Assembly (NCBI GenBank): GCA_965222755.1
Contig: CBDCUK010000002.1
Span: forward strand, 10,450-74,449
DNA: 64,000 nucleotides
Direction: 5' to 3'
Source of the DNA: JABABV01 sp965222755
GTDB lineage: Bacteria > Bacillota_I > Bacilli_A > Mycoplasmatales > JABABV01
In this document: one piece after another, positions 1 through 9,449 of the stretch
Position numbering within the stretch: position 1 is the first letter of the stretch
Layout: each line of letters starts with the position of its first letter
The notes under the pieces: model-generated
The model's input: only the letters and a program-made list of their open reading frames with translations
Database searches by the model: none
What the model was told of the DNA's origin: nothing
Translations under genes and position numbers: made by a program

Positions 1-489
1 AGTTTTGGTGGCTATAGCGATAAAAAATATGATTGAATTGTTTTTGATAATAGCGATGATAGCACACCAGCTGCTTACAATCATTATGTTAAATTAGATT
101 ATAGTCCTTTTTTCACTAATTTAAATATGAAAAATAGTCTCTCATCTAGAACTAAATCAATTTCACCAATTTCAGCAATTGACAATAATGAAAAACCATT
201 GTTTTCATTGAAAACAAATCATTATGCATTTCAAACTTCAACTTTCTTTTCAGGACATAATGCTAATTATTTATATTTTGTAAAAAACACTACTGGCAAA
301 TCAACGCCTAATAGCGGAGATCAAATTGAACGTGTAGAATTGAATGCTAATAATTGAAATGGTAATAAAACATTAATTTTCAATGGTAATGGTTCTTGAT
401 ACAATGACAATAGAATTTATCAAAATAATATTACTGGAATGCGATTCATTTTAAAATCAAATGATAATTTAGCATATTTAAAAGTATAA
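1..489 (+). CDS. C-terminal part of an unidentified, probably surface-exposed protein (5' end outside window)
   Basis: Frame 1 is open from the first base to a TAA at 487-489 when TGA is read as Trp (three TGA Trp codons), giving 162 visible residues. The visible part is rich in Asn, Ser, Thr and Tyr, has no membrane segment, and ends in a run of beta-like alternation. I do not recognise a family. The composition resembles the extracellular part of mollicute lipoproteins, but the N-terminus with any lipobox lies upstream of the window, so surface location is inference. It is followed by the tRNA-His promoter rather than by a clear terminator. Confidence 0.6.
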
Positions 490-516
490 ATTAAATGTTA
501 ATATTATCTTTTACAA

Positions 517-545
517 TTGACTTAATCTTATTAATACTTTATAAT
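517..545 (+). promoter_or_regulatory. Promoter of tRNA-His
   Basis: TTGACT at 517-522 and a perfect TATAAT at 540-545 with a 17-base spacer lie 41 bases upstream of the tRNA. This is one of the two best sigma-A-type promoters in the window by eye. Confidence 0.75.
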
Positions 546-586
546 ATGTAGAGTAAAAATATTTTTTACATTTTATAAATTTTAAT

Positions 587-664
587 GGCGGGTATGGTGA
601 AGTCGGTTAACACACTGGATTGTGGTTCCAGCATTCGCGGGTTCGAGCCCCGTTACTCGCCCCA
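587..664 (+). tRNA. tRNA-His (GTG anticodon)
   Basis: The sequence folds as a cloverleaf. The 7-bp acceptor stem is 588-594 with 654-660 (one G-T pair). The anticodon stem 615-619/627-631 encloses a 7-base loop with anticodon GTG at 622-624. The T arm carries GGTTCGAGCCC. G at 587 faces C at 661, which is the extra G-1 expected of histidine tRNAs, and CCA is encoded at 662-664. A consensus promoter lies just upstream. Confidence 0.95.
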
Positions 665-714
665 TATGGTTTATTCCATCCGATTAAAGATAAAAAAGGA
701 AGTTTGGATAATTA

Positions 715-921
715 ATGATAAAGTTTTTTCTAAACAATAAATATAGAGATTTTATGCATAAAGCATTATTAACTATTTTAGTAATTTCTTTAGTTATTGT
801 TTTAACAATTGGTTCATTTTATGGTGGTATTACGTTAATTAAAACGCATGCTGAAAATAAAAGTAACTGATTAACACATTCTCATGGTAACGATTTTCCT
901 TCAAACTTAATTTTATTTTAA
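715..921 (+). CDS. Small single-pass membrane protein, unknown
   Basis: This 68-codon ORF (one TGA Trp) starts at ATG 715 with AAGGA about 14 bases upstream and ends in TAA inside the left part of a strong terminator. Residues about 15-44 form one long hydrophobic helix (LLTILVISLVIVLTIGSFYGG). The basic N-terminus suggests it faces the cytoplasm, and the short polar tail contains two His. It may be a genuine small membrane protein or the N-terminal remnant of a larger permease; nothing downstream continues it. It is probably co-transcribed with tRNA-His, 50 bases upstream. No family is recognised. Confidence 0.5.
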
Positions 922-923
922 AT

Positions 924-957
924 AAAAAAAGAATCAATATAAATGATTCTTTTTTTT
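924..957. terminator. Bidirectional terminator
   Basis: A 13-bp stem (924-936 with 944-956) is built on AGAATCA/TGATTCT, with an A-run on the left and a T-run on the right. It sits between the convergent 68-aa gene and yumC and can serve both strands. Confidence 0.8.
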
Positions 958-979
958 ATGTGGATTAATATTTAGGTAA

Positions 980-1996
980 TTATTTTTTGTTTTTTAAAAC
1001 TGAAGTATAAAAAATAGGACTTAGTTTAGGGTTTAATGCTTTGGCAACTGCACTAATAGCATTAACAGCATCACCAAGATCAGAACTTAATACATGGCTT
1101 TTACCAGGATAAGTACAACAACCACCAGCTGCATAAAAATTATTAATATTAGTTTCTTGCAATGAATTAACACTAATTTTATTCATACTTCCTCTTGTTA
1201 AATTGTTAAAAAGTTCTTGTTTAAAAGGAGTGCAAACTTGACCATATTGAATTAAAAAACAATCACTATTTAATGTTTTTAGAGTTTGATCAACATTATG
1301 CTTTATTGTAATTGAGTTAACTTTTTGATCATTACTAGAATAATCAACTACTGAATAATCATTATAAAAATTAATATTATTTTTTTTTGCTTTAGTTACA
1401 TTGCTAGTTTTTGCACGGAATTCTGCTCGACGATGAATAATGTTGATTTCGCAATTAGGGTGCTTAATTTTAAAATGATTTGCTCAATCAATAGCACTGT
1501 CACCACCACCAAAAATAGTTAGACTATTTTTAATTAAATTATTTGCGCCAACTTGGTAAAAGACATTATTAAATTTTTGATTTTTTAATATTGGCATCTG
1601 TCTAGGTGAAAACTTTCCATTACCAGTAGTCATTAATATCTTTTTAAAGTTAATAATTTCTTGATTATTAAAACTAACTGTGAAAAAATTATCATTTTCA
1701 GATCGAGAAATATTAATAATTTCAGTATTTAGTTTTAAACCAAAACCATTAGCATTATATTGAAACTGCTGATATAAATTATTTGCAATATCATTACCGG
1801 TAATTTTTACATAACCTGGGAAATCATAGACAAATTTATCACCAAATAAGTATTTGGGTTGACCACCATAATCGTTATTAGAATCAATGATACAACCACT
1901 AAGTTCTCTCAGACCAGCATAAACTCCTGCAAACAATCCAGTTGGTCCTGCACCAATTATCAATAAATCCTTTAAGTTTAATTTATTATTTTCCAT
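980..1996 (-). CDS. yumC: Ferredoxin/flavodoxin-NADP+ reductase, type 2 (TrxR-like FNR)
   Basis: This 338-aa flavoprotein moves electrons between NADPH and a low-potential carrier. The N-terminal FAD motif GAGPTG is at residues 15-20 and the second dinucleotide motif GGGDS at about 164-168. The region after it lacks the redox CxxC of thioredoxin reductases, and the C-terminus ends in the TSxxxNK-type tail of YumC-like FNRs, which together favour FNR over TrxR. ATG at 1996 is preferred to GTG at 2002 because AAAGGGG (2008-2002) then has normal spacing. It is divergent from tsaE. The usual GDICTY-like FAD motif near the C-terminus reads GGCCTY here. The in vivo electron partner is not evident from the window. 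Confidence 0.8.
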
Positions 1997-2133
1997 AAAC
2001 ACCCCTTTAAAGTCTGTATAATTTTAGCATAATATTATATAGCAAACAATTAATACATATTTTAAAATGATAATATTATTCCTTGGTCTTGTTAAATGAG
2101 TATCATAAGTAGTATAATAATAAAGGTGAAAAT

Positions 2134-2574
2134 ATGAAAAAAATCATTACAAATGAATTAGAAACCGAAGCTTTAGCGAAAGAAATACTACCAAGTTTTA
2201 TTAAACGCAAAATTATTTTATTGTATGGTGATTTAGGTAGTGGTAAAACAACTTTTACTAAATATTTAGCAAAAGCTTTAAGAATCAAAGACTCTGTAAA
2301 GAGTCCAACTTTTAATATTATGAAAAGATATCCAATTGATAATCAGTTAGTAGATAAAGATATTGAATTTTTAATTCATATTGATGCTTATCGTCTTAAT
2401 GGTGGAGGCGAAGAATTTTTAGATGAGATATTTAATAATTTAACAGTGATCGAATGAGCCGGTAATTTAGATGTAAAATTTCCAGATGCAATTAGAATTG
2501 ATATTAAAATTAATGATTTAAATCAAAGGATTTTTGAAATTTGTAATTGTGCTCATTTATTAGAAAGGCAATAG
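2134..2574 (+). CDS. tsaE: tRNA t6A synthesis ATPase TsaE
   Basis: TsaE (146 aa) is the ATPase that resets the TsaB-TsaD complex during threonylcarbamoyl-adenosine formation on ANN-decoding tRNAs. The Walker A motif GDLGSGKTTF is at about residues 32-41. The SPTF motif, a HIDAYRL segment and a C-terminal IEWA segment (Trp by TGA) follow in the family order. Length is typical. It opens a compact tsaE-tsaB-tsaD run with 11 and 1 bases between genes, so the complete TsaBDE set is made together. Confidence 0.92.
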
Positions 2575-2585
2575 GTAATATTTAT

Positions 2586-3137
2586 ATGAATTTATTTCTA
2601 GACACTTCAAATTCTTATTTTTGTTTTTTTTTATTTAACAAAAAAAATGAATTAATATTTGAAAAAAATGTACTTGGTAATCGCCGACATAGTGAATTAC
2701 TACCAGCAACTTTTTATGAAGCTATCAAAAAATCAGAATTAAAAATAAATGAATTAGAAAATATTTATTTAGCACTTGGTCCTGGTAGTTATACAGGAAT
2801 GAGAATTGGATTAACTTTTGTTAAAACTTTAAAATTAATTAATCCTAATGTAAAAATTTATTTTATTCAAAGCCCTCAATTGTATACAGATGTTAACTTC
2901 ACAGGATATCATATTATCGATGCTCGAGGTGGAATTTTCTATGTTTCTACAATCACAAATGGAAAATTAATTAATATTAAAGTTTCCGAAAATAAAGCTG
3001 ATAGTTCTAAAAATTTAAGAGTTTCTTTTAATAATTTATTAGAACATATTAAAAAAGATCATTTTAAAATAGAAAATAATATTTTTGAATTTAAATTAAA
3101 TTATTATAAATCATTGAATTTTAGAAAGTTGAAATAA
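2586..3137 (+). CDS. tsaB: t6A synthesis protein TsaB (short form)
   Basis: TsaB is an inactive ASKHA-fold partner that scaffolds TsaD. The hallmark ALGPGSYTGMRIGLT lies at about residues 63-77. ATG 2586 (MNLFLDTSN) matches the family N-terminus; an in-frame start at 2547 would lie inside tsaE and adds unrelated residues. At 183 aa it is shorter than usual (about 215-230). The loss is in the C-terminal half, where the sequence becomes Lys/Asn-rich and poorly conserved, as is common in reduced mollicute TsaB. The Shine-Dalgarno sequence is weak, consistent with translational coupling to tsaE. Confidence 0.88.
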   Translation: MNLFLDTSNSYFCFFLFNKKNELIFEKNVLGNRRHSELLPATFYEAIKKSELKINELENIYLALGPGSYTGMRIGLTFVKTLKLINPNVKIYFIQSPQLYTDVNFTGYHIIDARGGIFYVSTITNGKLINIKVSENKADSSKNLRVSFNNLLEHIKKDHFKIENNIFEFKLNYYKSLNFRKLK

Positions 3138-3138
3138 T

Positions 3139-4140
3139 ATGATAAAAACAGAACAATATTTATTAGCAATTGAAAGTAGCTGTGATGAAACAGGGATCGC
3201 TATTATGAAAAATGGTAAATTAGTTGCTAATAAAATAATATCTCAAATTGATAAATTTGTTGATTATGGCGGGGTCATTCCAGAATTATCTTCAAGATTT
3301 CATCAATACAACATTCCTTTTGTATTAAATTCAGCTCTAGAAGAAGCAGGAATAAAACTTTCAGACATTGATATAGTGGCTTATACTTATGGTCCAGGAT
3401 TAATAGGAGCACTTCAAATAGGAGCTATTTTTGCGAAAACAATTGCGATATCTTATAATATCCCACTTATTCCAATTCATCATTTAGAAGGTCATATCCA
3501 TAGCGCTAATATTGAAAGTGAAATAATTTATCCAGCATTAGCTTTAATTGTTTCTGGTGGTCATACTGAGTTAGTTTATATGGAAAAAATGTTTGATTAT
3601 AATATTATTGGATCAACTAGAGATGATGCTGTTGGGGAATGTTATGACAAAGTTGCTCGTGTGCTCGGTCTCGAATATCCTGGTGGTCCAAAAATTGACG
3701 AATTAAGCATTGAAGGTCACGCGGCTTATAAACTAAAAATGCCACTTGATGATGACAGTTTTGATTTTTCATTTTCTGGTTTAAAATCTTCTTTTTTAAA
3801 TTTATATAATAAATTAAAAAGATCTCATGAATTAATCAATGAAGCTGATTTAGCAGCTTCATTACAGCATAGCGCAGTATCGATTTTAATTAAAAAAACG
3901 AAAGCAGCAGTTACTGAATACAAACCAACAACAGTGGTTTTATGTGGTGGAGTTAGCGCTAATAAATATTTACGTGCACAAATTATGAAATTACGAAATA
4001 CTAATGTTATAATTCCTGCTTTTAAATATTGTACTGATAATGGAGCAATGATTGCACAAGCTGCTTGAAACCGATTTATTAATAATAATTTTGAAAATAA
4101 TTACTTTAAAGAAACGAAATCAAGCGATAAATTACAATAA
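3139..4140 (+). CDS. tsaD: tRNA threonylcarbamoyltransferase TsaD
   Basis: This is the catalytic subunit that transfers the threonylcarbamoyl group to A37 of tRNA. Visible are ESSCDETGIAI at residues 11-21, the metal-binding HxxxH in HHLEGH at about 114-119, VSGGHTEL, the nucleotide-binding GGVSANKYL and the terminal TDNGAMIA metal site. A TGA Trp near the end extends the protein to 333 aa, the normal length. It follows tsaB by one base. A promoter for the next gene begins just after the stop. Confidence 0.96.
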
Positions 4141-4164
4141 ATTTATATTAGTATTTTTTTTTGA

Positions 4165-4170
4165 TATAAT
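4165..4170 (+). promoter_or_regulatory. -10 element for the peroxiredoxin gene
   Basis: Perfect TATAAT 42 bases upstream of the peroxiredoxin ATG. The -35 region is not recognisable, so the exact promoter is uncertain. Confidence 0.5.
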
Positions 4171-4211
4171 ATATCTAATTTGTTTTTATAAAAAAACTTG
4201 GAGGTTAAAAT

Positions 4212-4808
4212 ATGAATAACAAAAATACTAATAATTGTAATCATTCTAATAGCAATGAAGTTTACATCGGGAAACAAGCACCAGACTTTACAATGGAAGC
4301 TTTTTTACCAGATGGAACATTTGGAGAAGTTAGTTTAAAAGCTAATAAAGCAGCTAACAAATGAACAATTTTATACTTCTATCCTGCAGACTTTACGTTT
4401 GTTTGTCCAACAGAAATTCGTGAATTATCAAAATTAACTAAAGATTTTCACGCAGAAAATGCTGAAGTTATTGCTGTATCTGTTGATTCAACTTTTTCAC
4501 ATATGCATTGATTCAAAGGTGATCTTGGAAGAATAGAACACCCAATGGCATCTGATAAAACTCATAAATACGCAAAATTATATCGTGTTTATGATGATGA
4601 AAAAGGAGTTTCTTGACGTGGATTGTTTATTATTGATCCTGAAGGAATTCTGTGAGCTCAATATGTAACCAACGGTGAAGTAGGTCGTAATGCTGAAGAA
4701 GCACTACGTTTAATCCGAGCATCAAAAGCTGCTAAAGATGGTAAATTAGTACCATGTAATTGAAAACCTTCTGATGCATTTTTAAAGAAAAATAATTCTA
4801 ATACTTAA
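4212..4808 (+). CDS. Typical 2-Cys peroxiredoxin (AhpC/Prx family)
   Basis: This 198-aa thiol peroxidase reduces H2O2 and organic peroxides. The peroxidatic Cys is in the motif DFTFVCPTE at about residues 59-67. The resolving Cys is in the C-terminal VPCNWKP segment (Trp by TGA) that is typical of AhpC/Prx1-type dimers. Both catalytic cysteines are therefore present. A strong GGAGG-type ribosome site precedes the ATG. The N-terminal 16 residues (Asn, Ser, Cys, His) are extra. No dedicated reductase (AhpF) is adjacent; the FNR at 980-1996 and glutathione from GshF are candidate sources of electrons, but that link is speculative. Confidence 0.93.
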
Positions 4809-4818
4809 AATAATTTTT

Positions 4819-4856
4819 TGCAAAACACACAAATTCAACAATTTGTGTGTTTTGCA
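4819..4856. repeat. Perfect 17-bp inverted repeat between prx and thiN
   Basis: TGCAAAACACACAAATT at 4819-4835 is an exact reverse complement of 4840-4856, with a 4-base loop. No T-run follows on the plus strand, and the ribosome site of the next gene starts only a few bases later. It does not look like a standard terminator on either strand. It may stabilise the prx mRNA 3' end, act as a processing site or limit read-through. Confidence 0.85.
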
Positions 4857-4878
4857 ATAATAAGGAGTTGCTTATATA

Positions 4879-5496
4879 ATGATTAAAAGAGCTATCATAG
4901 TAACTAAATATTTAAGTAAAAAACCTCATTTTAATGGCGATTATATTGGTGTTGAAAACGGAATTAATTATTTAAAATCACAAAATATCACTATGGTAAA
5001 AGCGATGTGTGATTTGGATAGTGTTATTAACGAAGAAAAACAAAAAGAAATTATTAATATGAGTAACTTTATTCATAAAAAAGATCAAATCATTAGTGAT
5101 AGTGAATATGCAATTAAGTGAGCTATTAAAAATAATTATCAAGAAATTTATTTAATTACTGGCGGATCAAGATTAGATATGGATATTCATACTTTTAATT
5201 TAGTTTTAAAATATAATATCGTTGCGATCATTAACAACGAACATTTAATTATTAATTTAAAATATGGGATAAACAAAATTTCACCATTAACAGTTAATGC
5301 TTTTTTTAATATTTTTGCTTTCAATAACACAATTATAAATATTAAAAAAGCACTTTATAACGTTGAAAATTATCAAGTTTTAAAGCACGATACCAGATTA
5401 GTTAGCAATCAGTTTGTTAATAATAATTCTATAGAAGTTGAAGTTTTAGATAAAAACGCTCAACTAGTGTTAACTGCTAGTCCTTATGATAAATAA
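4879..5496 (+). CDS. thiN: Thiamine pyrophosphokinase
   Basis: This 205-aa enzyme transfers pyrophosphate from ATP to thiamine, making the cofactor TPP. The acidic substrate motif appears as CDLDS at 44-48 (usually GDFDS). KD...SDSEYAI at 68-79 matches the KDxTDxexAl motif, GGSRLDM at 95-101 matches GGRxDH with Met replacing His, and a C-terminal RLVSNQF segment matches the thiamine-binding SNE region. Length fits the family. AAGGAG is 10 bases before the ATG. It is unusual in not lying after rpe, its common Firmicutes neighbour; here rpe is at 21 kb. Confidence 0.82.
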
Positions 5497-5518
5497 ATTT
5501 TGAGAAGAGTCTGATAAT

Positions 5519-6364
5519 ATGACAAAAATTCTAAACGGGACATTGGTAGCTCGTAAAATTATCGATAATATCAAAACAGAAATCAAAACAAATAATTTAA
5601 AACTTAAATTAGTTATAATTTTAATTGGTGATGATCGATCTAGCGAAATATATGTAGCACATAAAATGAAAAAATGTGATGAAGTTAATATTGCTACTGA
5701 ATTAGTTAAATTTAATAATGATATTGATTTTGAATCAATAATTAGTAATATTAACAAATTAAATAATGATGATAGTGTTACTGGGATATTATTACAATTA
5801 CCGCTACCAAAACATTTACAAAAAAATCAAAAATTATTATTAGATGCTATTAATCCATTAAAAGATGTTGATGGTCTTAATTATTTAAATATTATCCAAC
5901 GTAAAAATAATCAAAATGGTATCATTCCAGCAACACCTAAAGGAATTTTAGAATTACTAAAATATTATGATGTTAAATTAATTAATAAAAATATTTGTAT
6001 TATCGGAACAAGTATTATTGTTGGACAACCTTTAGCTATTGAGTTTAGAAATAAAAATATTAATTATGTTTGTCTTGATCGCGAAACAGATAATAAAATT
6101 TTTATTGAAACTCTAAAAAACGCCGATATTATTATTAGTGCGACAGGTGTAAAACATTTGATTAACAGTAGAGATCAAGTTAAAAAAAATGTTGTTTTAA
6201 TTGATGTTGGTATTTGTAAGACAAAAACTAAGAAAATTTATGGGGATATTAATACTGATAAATTCATTGGATATGCTAATGCTATTACTCCTGTTCCTGG
6301 TGGTGTTGGTCCTATGACAATTGCTGCTTTATTAGAAAACATATTAATTATTAATAAATGGTAG
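5519..6364 (+). CDS. folD: Bifunctional methylenetetrahydrofolate dehydrogenase/cyclohydrolase
   Basis: FolD (281 aa) interconverts 5,10-methylene-THF and 10-formyl-THF, supplying formyl groups for initiator Met-tRNA. The catalytic Lys is K49 in YVAHKMKKC. The QLPLP motif is at about 93-97. The NAD(P) loop reads GTSIIVGQP instead of the usual GRSxxVGxP, and PVPGGVGPMT near the C-terminus is intact. The last residue is a rare TGG Trp. It lies 22 bases after thiN, so the two probably form one cofactor transcript. Confidence 0.95.
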   Translation: MTKILNGTLVARKIIDNIKTEIKTNNLKLKLVIILIGDDRSSEIYVAHKMKKCDEVNIATELVKFNNDIDFESIISNINKLNNDDSVTGILLQLPLPKHLQKNQKLLLDAINPLKDVDGLNYLNIIQRKNNQNGIIPATPKGILELLKYYDVKLINKNICIIGTSIIVGQPLAIEFRNKNINYVCLDRETDNKIFIETLKNADIIISATGVKHLINSRDQVKKNVVLIDVGICKTKTKKIYGDINTDKFIGYANAITPVPGGVGPMTIAALLENILIINKW

Positions 6365-6426
6365 TAATATATATAATATAAAATAGTATAAAAAATTAAT
6401 TAATTACCCGAAAGGAAATCGATTTT

Positions 6427-7794
6427 ATGATTATACACGAAATATTATCAAACCCAGAAAAATATTTAGAAAAAGAAATTACAATTAAATCTTGAGTAAC
6501 TTTTAATCGTAGTTCTAACCGTATAGGTTTTTTAACGATTAATGATGGAACTAAATTTGAAAGTTTACAAGTTGTTTACAAAAAAGATATCTTAGAAAAT
6601 TTTGCAGAAATTGCTAAATTATTAGGAGCAAGTTCAGTTGAAATAACTGCTAAATTTGTTAAATCAAATGCCAAAGGACAAGATTTTGAACTTTTTGCTA
6701 ATAAAATAATAATTTTAAAATCAGTTGATTCAGATTATCCTTTACAAAAAAAAGAACATACTTTTGAATTTTTAAGAGAAATTGCTCATTTACGTCCAAA
6801 AACAAATGTTTTTAGAGCGGTATTTAAAATCAGGTCAGTTCTTGGACAGTTAATTCATCAATTTTTTATGTCAGAAAAATATTTATGAGTTCACGCTCCA
6901 ATAATTACTGAAAATGATGCTGAGGGTGCAGGAGAAAGTTTTATTGTTACAACTCGTACTGATGATAAATATGAACAAGATTTCTTTTCAAAGAAAGCAT
7001 CTTTAACAGTATCAGGACAATTATCAGCCGAAGCTTACGCCCAAGCATTTCGTAAAGTATATAGTTTTGGACCTACTTTTAGAGCTGAAAAATCTAATAC
7101 TCAAAGACATGCAGCTGAATTTTGAATGTTAGAACCAGAATTAGCATTTGGTGATTTAATGGATGATTTAGAATTAGCAGAAAAATTAATTAAATTCTTA
7201 ATTATTAATACATTAGATAAATGTCAAGAAGAATTAACATATCTAAATGATAAAATTGATAATAAATTAATCGAGAAGTTAAGCAATGTAGCTAATAAAA
7301 AATTTAATATTTTAGAATATCGTGATGCAATTAAGATTTTAATTACTGCTCAAGAAAATGGACATGAATTTGAATTTAAGAACATTAAATTTGGTATTGA
7401 CTTAGCAACTGAACATGAAAAATATTTAGCAGAAATACATTGTCAAGGTCCGGTTTTTGTAATTAATTATCCAAAGAATATCAAAGCATTTTACATGCGT
7501 TTAAATGATGATCAAGAAACTGTCGCTGCTTTTGATTTATTAGTTCCTGGAATTGGTGAATTAGTTGGTGGATCACAACGTGAAGAACGTTATCAAGTTT
7601 TAGAATCACGTATGAAAGAACTAAATATCAGTACCGAAGAACTAGGGTGATATTTAGAAATGCGCCGTTTTGGGAGTTCAAAAAGTTGTGGATTTGGATT
7701 AGGTTTCGAAAGATTAGTAATGTACTTTACAAGTATGGCAAATATTAGAGATGTTATTTCATTTCCTCGAACACCAAAAAATCTTAAATTTTAA
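6427..7794 (+). CDS. asnS: Asparaginyl-tRNA synthetase
   Basis: This class IIb synthetase charges tRNA-Asn. The N-terminal OB-fold anticodon-binding domain spans about residues 15-100, followed by the catalytic domain. The C-terminal motif 3 (GLGFERLVM) and the ending IRDVISFPRTP identify AsnRS rather than AspRS. Length 455 aa is normal, with four or more TGA Trp codons. AAAGGAAA lies about 10 bases before the ATG, and a TATAAT at 6372-6377 may drive it independently of folD. galE follows 12 bases after the stop. Confidence 0.96.
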
Positions 7795-7806
7795 GGAGAA
7801 TAAATT

Positions 7807-8799
7807 ATGGAAATATTAGTTACTGGAGGAGCTGGCTATATCGGTTCCCACACAGTTAAAGAATTACAAAAAAAAAATCATAAAGTTATTGTAATTGATA
7901 ATTTAAGTTCCGGGCATAAAGGAACATTAAATAAAGACGTGGTTTTTTACAAAGGAAATATTAATAATCGTGAATTATTAGATAAAATTTTTAATAATCA
8001 CAACATTAATACAGTTATGAATTTTGCAGCTGATATTTCAGTGGCCGAATCAGTCAACAAACCATTAAAATATTTTACTAATAACAGTAGTAATTTTGCA
8101 GTTCTTCTAGATGCTATGCGTCGTAACAATATTAAAAATATTGTTTTTTCTTCAACTGCTGCCGTTTATGGTGAAGTTAAAAAAATTCCTCTATTAGAAA
8201 CAGCCCCACTATCACCGATCAATCCTTATGGATTTTCAAAAATGGTTAGTGAAGAATTAACAAAATATTGCGCTGAAGCATATGGTTTAAATTATGTTAT
8301 TTTTCGCTACTTTAATGTGGCTGGAGCTAGTATAGATGGAGATATAGGTTTATGCCCACAAGATAATCCTTTAACACATTTAATTCCAGTTGTCGTTGAA
8401 AAAGCACTTGGAATTCGTGATCAATTATCAGTTTATGGTAGTGGTTTAAAAACCAGAGATGGTAGTTGTATTCGTGATTATATTCATGTTAGTGATTTAG
8501 CATATGCCCATGTTTTAGCTTTAAAACCATTATTAAATAATAAATCCGGGATTTATAATTTAGGTTCTAATAGCGGGTATAGTGTTCTAGAAGTAATTCA
8601 TACTTGTGAAGAGATTATTGGTTCAAAAATCGCATATCAAGTAGTGGATCGTCGTCCTGGGGACCCGATTGCTTTAGTTGCTGATGCAACAAAAGCACAC
8701 CAAGAACTTAATTGAACACCAAAATATAAGTTATTTGATATCATTAAAAGTGATATCGCTTGACGTAAAAAATTAGCATCCGGATTTAAATATGAATAA
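7807..8799 (+). CDS. galE: UDP-glucose 4-epimerase
   Basis: This short-chain dehydrogenase interconverts UDP-glucose and UDP-galactose, which feeds glycolipid or capsule sugars in mollicutes. The NAD motif GGAGYIG is at residues 7-13. The catalytic pair Y141-x3-K145 is in PYGFSK with an upstream SST (115-117). The UDP-sugar-binding DGSCIRDYIHV and the RRPGDP motif are both present. Two late TGA Trp codons bring it to 330 aa, the usual length. It overlaps the next gene by 8 bases. Confidence 0.95.
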
Positions 8800-9448
8800 C
8801 GAAAGATATGAAGAGCAAGTTGTTTTTGTTGCTGCTGGTTTTTGAAAAAGATTATTATCAAGAATAATTGATAATAGTTTTTTTCTTATCTTTATTGTAA
8901 TTTTCTTTACTAGTTCAATTAATAATAACCATTATCGTAGTGAGTGATTACGCTTAATCGGTGTTTTCGGAACAATAATAGTTATTTCTGGAGCTAATAT
9001 TATTCCTTTATTTTTTGGTAGTGGACAAACTTTAGGTAAAAAAATATTTGGTATGAAAATTATCGATTTAGAAGAACGTAATAATAAAAAATATTTAATC
9101 AAACGCGAAATATTCTTTTCATTTTTATTGATGTTTAATTTCGTTATGTTTTTTACTTTTATTAATAGTAATTTATTATTAGAGATGAATAAATCAAATA
9201 ATGATTTATCTAATTCAAAAAAAATGTTAGTAAATTTAATTTTGAGTTTTATGAGTTTTTGATGAATTTTTGTTATTGGTTGCGGATTTATTATGGTTTT
9301 TAGAAAAGATAAAAAACATTTAGCTGATTTATACAGCGGCACTATGGTTATTTTAATTGCTAAAACCCATGAAGTTAGAGTCGCATTAAAGACAAGTGTT
9401 GAACCACTTCCTGTAAAACCAAAAAAGAAATTGGAGTACATAGATTAA
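8792..9448 (+). CDS. RDD family membrane protein
   Basis: RDD proteins are small polytopic membrane proteins of poorly defined, probably transport, function. The protein (218 aa) starts 8 bases inside galE (translational coupling). It shows the family signature GFWKRLLSRIIDN at about 17-29, a second helix near 55-75 followed by GQTLGKKIFGMKI, and two further hydrophobic segments near 112-130 and 150-175, where two adjacent TGA Trp codons occur. The tail is basic. It ends one base before pcrA. Confidence 0.75.
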
Positions 9449-9449
9449 T

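Noticed and set aside
1997..2002. GTG start for the FNR six bases upstream
   Set aside because: It would abut the AAAGGGG ribosome site; ATG at 1996 has normal spacing and matches the family N-terminus.
2547..2585. Longer start for tsaB
   Set aside because: It lies inside tsaE and adds residues unlike the family; ATG 2586 gives the standard MNLFLDTS-type beginning.
4819..4856. 17-bp hairpin as an intrinsic terminator of the peroxiredoxin gene
   Set aside because: No T-run follows the stem on either strand; it is reported as an inverted repeat instead.
8932..9441. 169-aa ORF on the minus strand
   Set aside because: It is antisense to the RDD gene, has no ribosome site and no recognisable motif; the plus-strand frame has the RDD signature.
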